The notes under the pieces: generated by a model | Database searches by the model: none | What the model was told of the DNA's origin: nothing | Seen by the model: the letters and a program-made list of their open reading frames with translations, nothing else | DNA from: Lactobacillales bacterium | Lineage (GTDB): Bacteria; Bacillota; Bacilli; Lactobacillales; Vagococcaceae | DNA: 12,862 nt | Direction: 5' to 3' | NCBI GenBank assembly: GCA_015655485.1 | Contig: JAATEZ010000299.1 | Span: 1-12,862, forward strand | Program-made: the position numbers and the translations under genes | Part shown: piece by piece, positions 12,679 through 12,862 of the stretch | How the letters are laid out: the number at the start of each line of letters is the position of its first letter | Position numbering within the stretch: position 1 is the stretch's first letter

Positions 12679-12862
12679 CTAAATCTTGTCGACCTGCTCA
12701 AAATCTAATTCGGTGCTAGTTTCACGACCAAACATATCAATATTGACTTTCAATTTTTGTCGTTCACCATCTACTTCTGTCACTTCTCCAGTTAATCCGG
12801 AGAAAGCTCCCTCAATGATTGTCACTATTTCGCCTATCTCTACATCCAATTCTTTATGACGC
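12679..12862 (-). CDS. nusG: Transcription termination/antitermination protein NusG, C-terminal part (5' end outside window)
   Basis: The - strand frame is open from the window edge to TAG at 12679-12681 and gives 60 complete residues. It contains the NusG KOW domain: IGEIVTIIEGAFSGLTGEVTEV, then VNIDMFGRETSTELDFEQVDKI at the end. NusG binds RNA polymerase, and its KOW domain contacts S10 or Rho. NusG directly upstream of rplK is the usual bacterial order. About two thirds of the protein, with the N-terminal NGN domain, lie outside the window. The 276-base spacer to rplK holds no clear nusG terminator. Confidence 0.95.
   Translation of the reverse strand, partial: RHKELDVEIGEIVTIIEGAFSGLTGEVTEVDGERQKLKVNIDMFGRETSTELDFEQVDKI

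Noticed and set aside
1..12862. Mobile element, phage, CRISPR or defence system
   Set aside because: No transposase, integrase, repeat array, attachment-site duplication or unknown multi-gene cassette was seen; all large frames are core genes.

Overview
The window is ordinary low-GC Firmicutes chromosome, most likely Lactobacillales and probably Enterococcaceae. I infer this from the protein sequences (NrdE/NrdF, L11, class III fructose-bisphosphatase, two-domain FeoA), the AT-rich spacers and the strong GGAGG ribosome binding sites. No species can be assigned by eye. I found no insertion sequence, prophage, CRISPR array, tRNA or rRNA.

Layout. (1) 1-1224, + strand: the C-terminal 407 residues of a class III fructose-1,6-bisphosphatase, cut by the window start. 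(2) 1225-1746: no intact gene; a possible decayed reading frame, then a perfect 42-bp palindrome acting as a shared terminator. (3) 1747-4549, - strand: a ferrous iron uptake operon, feoA (two FeoA domains) - feoB - a 47-residue Cys-rich membrane peptide, with a Fur-like box upstream. (4) 4550-5197: a 648-bp, very AT-rich divergent spacer holding the feo control region, a 15-bp-arm AT-rich inverted repeat and the nrd promoter with two NrdR boxes exactly 31 bp apart. (5) 5198-8936, + strand: a complete class Ib ribonucleotide reductase operon nrdH-nrdI-nrdE-nrdF, closed by a hairpin terminator. (6) 9211-9909, + strand: a DUF92-family membrane protein that appears to lack an internal conserved segment. 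(7) 10052-12862, - strand: the ribosomal block nusG (partial) - rplK - rplA - rplJ - rplL, with an L10-type leader and attenuator before rplJ and a repeated L1-site-like motif before both rplK and rplA.

How the genes work together. Feo imports Fe2+ under Fur-type control. Class Ib RNR makes deoxynucleotides with a dimetal NrdF, the flavodoxin NrdI that activates it, and the NrdH redoxin that re-reduces NrdE; NrdR represses the operon when dATP/ATP signals sufficiency. The two metal-linked systems sit head to head. The ribosomal block shows autoregulatory RNA sites of established types.

I do not see an undescribed system. The items most worth a second look are the DUF92 internal gap, the possible pseudogene at 1241-1680, the AT-rich dyad at 5011-5046, the strand-asymmetric rplL terminator and the duplicated L1-like motif. 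Three start sites matter: rplK starts at GTG 12402, rplJ at ATG 10968 and rplL at ATG 10417, each internal to a longer open frame and each chosen by its ribosome binding site and family length.
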